8,792 nt of DNA, taken from positions 1 to 8,792 of the forward strand of contig JAGAAA010000114.1 in assembly GCA_017615495.1 (NCBI GenBank). Direction: 5' to 3'. This DNA is from Clostridia bacterium (lineage in GTDB: Bacteria > Bacillota > Clostridia > Christensenellales > CAG-1252). Shown piece after piece: positions 5,505 through 8,792 of the stretch. The stretch's first letter is position 1. Each line of letters starts with the position of its first letter. The position numbers were made by a program, and so were the translations under genes. The notes below the pieces were generated by a model. That model had not been told where the DNA came from. It saw only the letters and a program-made list of their open reading frames with translations, and did no database searches.

Positions 5505-5975
5505 ATGGCTTGCGATAACAGAAGATTGCGTATATTGGAATTGATCAAAAAGTGCAACGTCGGCAAACAAGAGCAACTTGTGGAGCTTTTGAACGCCGAA
5601 GGCTTTAACGTTACGCAGGCAACGGTCTCGCGCGACATCAACGAGCTTGGTTTGAAGAAGATCAAGGAAAACGGCGCCTTCCGTTACGTTCAAACTTCGC
5701 GTGATTTTGACGCCGGCGAGGACAAAACCTCTTCCATTTTCAAACAAACCGTTCATTCCGTCGTCGCAAACGGCAATTTGATCATTATCAAGACCTTGGC
5801 GGGCAGCGCAAACGCGGTGTGCGCTATCATCGACGGCTTTGAGCTTGACGGCGTTTTCGGCACCATCGCGGGCGACGATTGCATCTTTGTCGCGGCGGAT
5901 AGCTCCGTCGTGGATCAGATCGCCGCAAGGTTTTCTTCCTATTTGACTTCCGATTCCGCAAAATCTCGCAAATAG
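5505..5975 (+). CDS. argR: Arginine repressor ArgR/AhrC
   Basis: This 156-aa transcription factor senses L-arginine and controls arginine synthesis and catabolism. Residues 1-65 are a winged helix-turn-helix whose recognition helix is in TQATVSRDINELGLKK (37-52). Residues 80-150 are the hexamerisation and arginine-binding domain, with GTIAGDD at 119-125; the Asp pair D124-D125 is the known arginine contact. The residue after the pair is Cys where Thr is more common. Length matches the family (about 150). A weak site AAAAGGGA (5488-5495) lies inside the nadK end, so translation is probably coupled. In Firmicutes this gene commonly sits before recN without arginine genes nearby, as here. Autoregulation is possible through the nadK promoter but is not shown. 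Confidence 0.95.
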   Translation: MACDNRRLRILELIKKCNVGKQEQLVELLNAEGFNVTQATVSRDINELGLKKIKENGAFRYVQTSRDFDAGEDKTSSIFKQTVHSVVANGNLIIIKTLAGSANAVCAIIDGFELDGVFGTIAGDDCIFVAADSSVVDQIAARFSSYLTSDSAKSRK

Positions 5976-5977
5976 GC

Positions 5978-7666
5978 ATGATTTTACAGCTTCACATCAA
6001 AAATATCGCGCTTATTGAAGATTGCACGATCGATTTCGGTTCAAAATTGAACGTTTTGAGCGGTGAAACCGGCGCCGGCAAATCTATTATCATAGACTCT
6101 TTGGGCTTTGCGCTCGGTGCGCGTGCGGATAAAGGACTCATCCGTCACGGTGCGCAAACGGCAAGCGTTGAGGCGGTTTTTGACCTTTCCGATTGCCCGA
6201 TGACCAAGAAAAAGATGGTGGAAATGGGCTTTGAGGAGGAAGATTCCTTGATCCTTTTCCGTTCCATGACCGAAGCGAGAAGTGACGTTCGCGTAAATGG
6301 GCGTCCCGCGTCACTTTCTATGTTGAAAGACCTTGGCGCGACCCTCCTGGACATCCTCGGTCAGCACGAAAACCAATCTCTTTTGTGCGTTTCGTCGCAT
6401 ATCGAGCTTTTGGATAAGTACGGCGAAGAGGAAATTTTGCCGTTAAAGACCAAAATATCTGATTTATATACCGAATTTAAAGAGATAGAGCGCAAACTTG
6501 CGTCTTACGGCGACGAGGCTGCTCGTGCCCGTCGTATCGACGTCTTAAAGTACCAAATCGACGAAATAAAGGCCGCTGAGCTTGAAGAAGGCGAGGAAGA
6601 AACGCTTTTAGTCGACCGTGAACGCTATCGCAACGCCGAAAAGATCATCGAATCGGTGGGGACTGCGGCGTGCGCCTTAAAAGGAGACGATTCCTATAGC
6701 TTGCAGAGCGTTTTATCCGTAGCAATGAATTCTCTCAGACAATCCACCTCTTACGACGCTCGCTTAGAAGAACTTTATAATCGTTTGGATTCCTCTTACG
6801 TAGAATTAAAGGATATTACGGATGAACTCGATTCTTACGTCGATTCTTTTGATTTTGACGCCGGAAGCGCCGATCGCGTGGAAAAGCGCGTGGATCTGAT
6901 CCGTTCGATGAAGCGTAAGTACGGCGCGACTGTTACCGATATTCTTTCCAATTTGGAAAAATTCGAAGAAGAATATGCCGAATTGACCGAAGCGGACGAC
7001 GTGATAAACGATCTTACCGCAAAAAAAGAGCTTTTGTACGACAAATTGCTTAAAATCTGTTCCGAACTCAGCGAAAAACGCCGTTCTGCCGCATCCAGAT
7101 TGAAAAAGGAACTCGAATTCGAACTTTCGCAGCTTGGTATGGGCGGAAGCGTCTTTGAGGTAAAATTCTCCTCCGGAGAGGAATTTATCGGTGAAAACGG
7201 CTACGATAGGGCGGAATTCTTGATTTCTCCCAACCCCGGCGAGCCTGTCAGAAGTTTGTCTAAAATTATTTCCGGCGGTGAAATGTCCCGCTTTATGCTT
7301 GCGATGAAGGTGATCACTTCTCGTTTGGATGGCATTCAGACCCTTGTGTTTGACGAAGTGGATGCCGGTATCAGTGGCAAGATCGGGGAAGTGGTTGCGG
7401 AAAAATTGGCTCTCGTTTCAGACGGAAGGCAAGTTATCGCCATCACTCATTTGCCGCAAGTCGCCGCGATGAGCGACGTTCATTTCTTGATCGAAAAGAG
7501 TGTTTCGGGTGGCGTGACGCGCACCTCTCTTTTGCCTCTTGATGAGGAAGGCGTTATCGGTGAAGTCGAAAGATTGTCCGCCGGAGCAGGGGCGTACGGC
7601 ACCTTGCACGCGCGTGAACTCAGAAAGATCGCTCTTGAAAAAAGATTCAAAATTAGGTCTAAATAG
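5978..7666 (+). CDS. recN: DNA repair protein RecN (SMC-like ATPase)
   Basis: This 562-aa protein is an SMC-like ATPase that acts early at DNA double-strand breaks in homologous recombination. It has the N-terminal Walker A GETGAGKS (29-36), a central region of charged heptad-like sequence (about 150-380, coiled coil), the ABC signature SGGEMSR (432-438), Walker B ending in FDEVDAG (D459, E460) and the switch His in THLPQVA (H491). Length is normal for RecN. The start ATG is 2 nt after the argR stop and has no clear ribosome binding site, so translational coupling to argR is likely. I saw no LexA-type operator in the short gap, so any damage control would have to act at the upstream promoter. 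Confidence 0.96.
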   Translation: MILQLHIKNIALIEDCTIDFGSKLNVLSGETGAGKSIIIDSLGFALGARADKGLIRHGAQTASVEAVFDLSDCPMTKKKMVEMGFEEEDSLILFRSMTEARSDVRVNGRPASLSMLKDLGATLLDILGQHENQSLLCVSSHIELLDKYGEEEILPLKTKISDLYTEFKEIERKLASYGDEAARARRIDVLKYQIDEIKAAELEEGEEETLLVDRERYRNAEKIIESVGTAACALKGDDSYSLQSVLSVAMNSLRQSTSYDARLEELYNRLDSSYVELKDITDELDSYVDSFDFDAGSADRVEKRVDLIRSMKRKYGATVTDILSNLEKFEEEYAELTEADDVINDLTAKKELLYDKLLKICSELSEKRRSAASRLKKELEFELSQLGMGGSVFEVKFSSGEEFIGENGYDRAEFLISPNPGEPVRSLSKIISGGEMSRFMLAMKVITSRLDGIQTLVFDEVDAGISGKIGEVVAEKLALVSDGRQVIAITHLPQVAAMSDVHFLIEKSVSGGVTRTSLLPLDEEGVIGEVERLSAGAGAYGTLHARELRKIALEKRFKIRSK

Positions 7667-7673
7667 TTCTAAA

Positions 7674-7703
7674 TTAGCATATTTTTCATAATATTGTTAT
7701 AAA
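7674..7703 (+). promoter_or_regulatory. Possible spoIVB promoter in the recN-spoIVB gap
   Basis: The 132-nt gap is AT-rich. TTAGCA (7674-7679), an 18-bp spacer and TATAAA (7698-7703) make a moderate housekeeping-type promoter. Overlapping it, CATAATA (7687-7693) matches the -10 shape of forespore sigma-G promoters, but I find no fitting -35 at the right distance. In Bacillus subtilis spoIVB is made in the forespore under sigma-F and sigma-G, so the true promoter may be of that kind. Undecided between these. Confidence 0.35.
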
Positions 7704-7767
7704 ATCAAGCCTAAATTAAAACAATTTTCAAGATTTTTCCAACCCAAACCGAGGGTAATCTTTTGTT

Positions 7768-7777
7768 ATTTGCAAAT
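7768..7777. repeat. Perfect 10-bp palindrome upstream of spoIVB
   Basis: ATTTGCAAAT is a perfect palindrome 21 nt before the spoIVB start codon. It could be a small regulator-binding site, but a single short AT-rich palindrome can arise by chance. Confidence 0.25.
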
Positions 7778-7798
7778 GATAATCCCTGAGGTGGCGAA

Positions 7799-8792
7799 AT
7801 GAAAAACAAAGTAATTGTCGGCGTTTTATTCCTTTTTGCAATCGCTTTGCTTTTGTTTCCGACGGCGAGTAATGCCGTTGCGCAAGCGGAGCGAACGGTG
7901 TATCTCGGAGGAATGCCGATCGGGATCGGACTTGCCGAAGACGGGCTCATCGTTACGGGGTTTGTCGATGTCATCACCGATGAGGGGGCTGTTTGTCCCG
8001 CTCGCGGCACGGAGATTTTGACGGGTGACCTCGTGGTTGCGATCAACGGAACGTTTATCAAAAACGCTGCGGATTTTGCGTCCGTCCTGCAAAAATCGGA
8101 AGGCGAGGTTACTTTGACGGTCAAAAGGGGTGAAAACGAGCTTAAAATCGCTCTCACTCCTGCCACCGATAGCTTGACCGGGCTGAAAAAAGTCGGTTTG
8201 ACATTAAAAAACGGCATCAACGGCGTGGGTACGATGACTTTTATCTTGCCGGAAACCCTCCGTTTTGGGGCGCTCGGGCATGGGATCGTCGACGCAGATA
8301 CCGGAAAACCCTTTATTTGCGACGCCGGATCGATCTATAAGTGCCGCATCGAAGGGTTTAAACGCCCGGAAAACGGCAAAGCGGGGGAACTGACCGGCAA
8401 ATTTCTTGATAGACGCCTGCCCATCGGCATAATTACGCGATGTAACGCCTTTGGCGTTTACGGCATCACGGAAAAAGAGGTCACGGCAGGGCTGACGACG
8501 CTCCCCGTAGCCTCTCGAAAGGAAGTAAAAACCGGCGCGGCGTATATCTATTCGACCATCAGCGGCGAAACGCCTAAAAAATATGCTGTCGAGATCGTAA
8601 AAACCGCTTCGCAAAAAAAGCCGCAGGAAAAAAGCATGCTTTTGCGCGTGGTGGATGAGGAACTACTCAGGGAAACCGGCGGTATTTTGCAAGGAATGAG
8701 CGGCAGTCCCATCGTGCAAAACGGCAAACTGGTCGGCGCAGTTACGCACGTGCTCGTCAACGACAGCACCCTCGGGTACGGGCTTTATATCG
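7799..8792 (+). CDS. spoIVB: SpoIVB serine peptidase, sporulation signalling (3' end missing)
   Basis: The frame from ATG 7799, behind GAGGTGG (7788-7794), is open to the window edge (331 codons plus one base). In sporulation this forespore protease crosses into the intermembrane space and cleaves SpoIVFA, releasing pro-sigma-K processing. Residues 5-26 are a hydrophobic signal or membrane anchor, 35-122 form a PDZ domain (GDLVVAINGTFIKN in the middle), and the rest is the S55 peptidase domain. The triad is visible: H161 in FGALGHG, D286 in RVVDEEL and S301 in QGMSGSPI. The Asp-Ser distance of 15 equals that of the B. subtilis enzyme (D363, S378). The family's THVxVND block follows. The B. 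subtilis protein is about 425 aa, with extra sequence mostly before the PDZ domain. Probably only some 20-30 C-terminal residues lie outside the window. spo0A usually follows. Confidence 0.95.
   Translation, partial: MKNKVIVGVLFLFAIALLLFPTASNAVAQAERTVYLGGMPIGIGLAEDGLIVTGFVDVITDEGAVCPARGTEILTGDLVVAINGTFIKNAADFASVLQKSEGEVTLTVKRGENELKIALTPATDSLTGLKKVGLTLKNGINGVGTMTFILPETLRFGALGHGIVDADTGKPFICDAGSIYKCRIEGFKRPENGKAGELTGKFLDRRLPIGIITRCNAFGVYGITEKEVTAGLTTLPVASRKEVKTGAAYIYSTISGETPKKYAVEIVKTASQKKPQEKSMLLRVVDEELLRETGGILQGMSGSPIVQNGKLVGAVTHVLVNDSTLGYGLYI

Noticed and set aside
7711..8220. Minus-strand frames opposite spoIVB
   Set aside because: The + strand carries a clear PDZ and S55 peptidase reading frame with its triad through the same bases.

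Overview
This window is a bacterial chromosomal segment with every gene on the + strand. The gene order is the conserved Firmicutes cluster xseB (tail) - ispA - [large RNA] - membrane protein - dxs - tlyA - nadK - argR - recN - spoIVB (5' part). The sporulation protease spoIVB, the ArgR/AhrC-type repressor next to recN, and the moderate base composition point to an endospore-lineage Clostridia or Bacilli member, probably an anaerobic clostridial one. I cannot name the genus.

Layout. Positions 1-42 hold the last codons of the upstream gene, probably xseB. ispA (35-940) is a short-chain prenyl diphosphate synthase. A terminator-like hairpin (959-994) and an AT-rich promoter (993-1024) follow. 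Positions 1029-1592 (about 560 nt) have no credible reading frame but many local complementary helices, and the two extreme ends pair with each other. Then come a strong ribosome binding site and a GTG-started membrane protein (1612-2256). The position between ispA and dxs, the size, the dense structure and the adjacent multi-pass membrane protein together match the OLE RNA (Ornate, Large, Extremophilic) and its partner OapA. This is the notable system of the window. dxs (2225-3931) overlaps oapA by 32 nt, and tlyA (3921-4643) overlaps dxs by 11 nt. An all-AT hairpin and a consensus-like promoter then start a second unit: nadK (4718-5500), argR (5505-5975) and recN (5978-7666), which are 4 and 2 nt apart. 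After a 132-nt gap spoIVB starts at 7799 and runs off the end of the window.

How they work together. ispA and dxs are the chain-extension and entry steps of MEP-pathway isoprenoid synthesis. The OLE/OapA pair sits physically inside this pair of genes. In characterised bacteria OLE RNA forms a membrane-bound ribonucleoprotein with OapA that is linked to tolerance of short-chain alcohols, cold and Mg2+. The remaining genes (rRNA methyltransferase, NAD kinase, arginine repressor, DNA repair SMC-like protein, sporulation signalling protease) are typical neighbours in Firmicutes.

Unusual points: the OLE RNA appears to have its own promoter but no terminator before oapA, so oapA seems to be translated from the 3' edge of the RNA. 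Dxs is short (568 aa) with changed residues in normally invariant motifs. TlyA is also divergent. The nadK promoter is placed so that transcription should begin at the A of the ATG, predicting a leaderless message.
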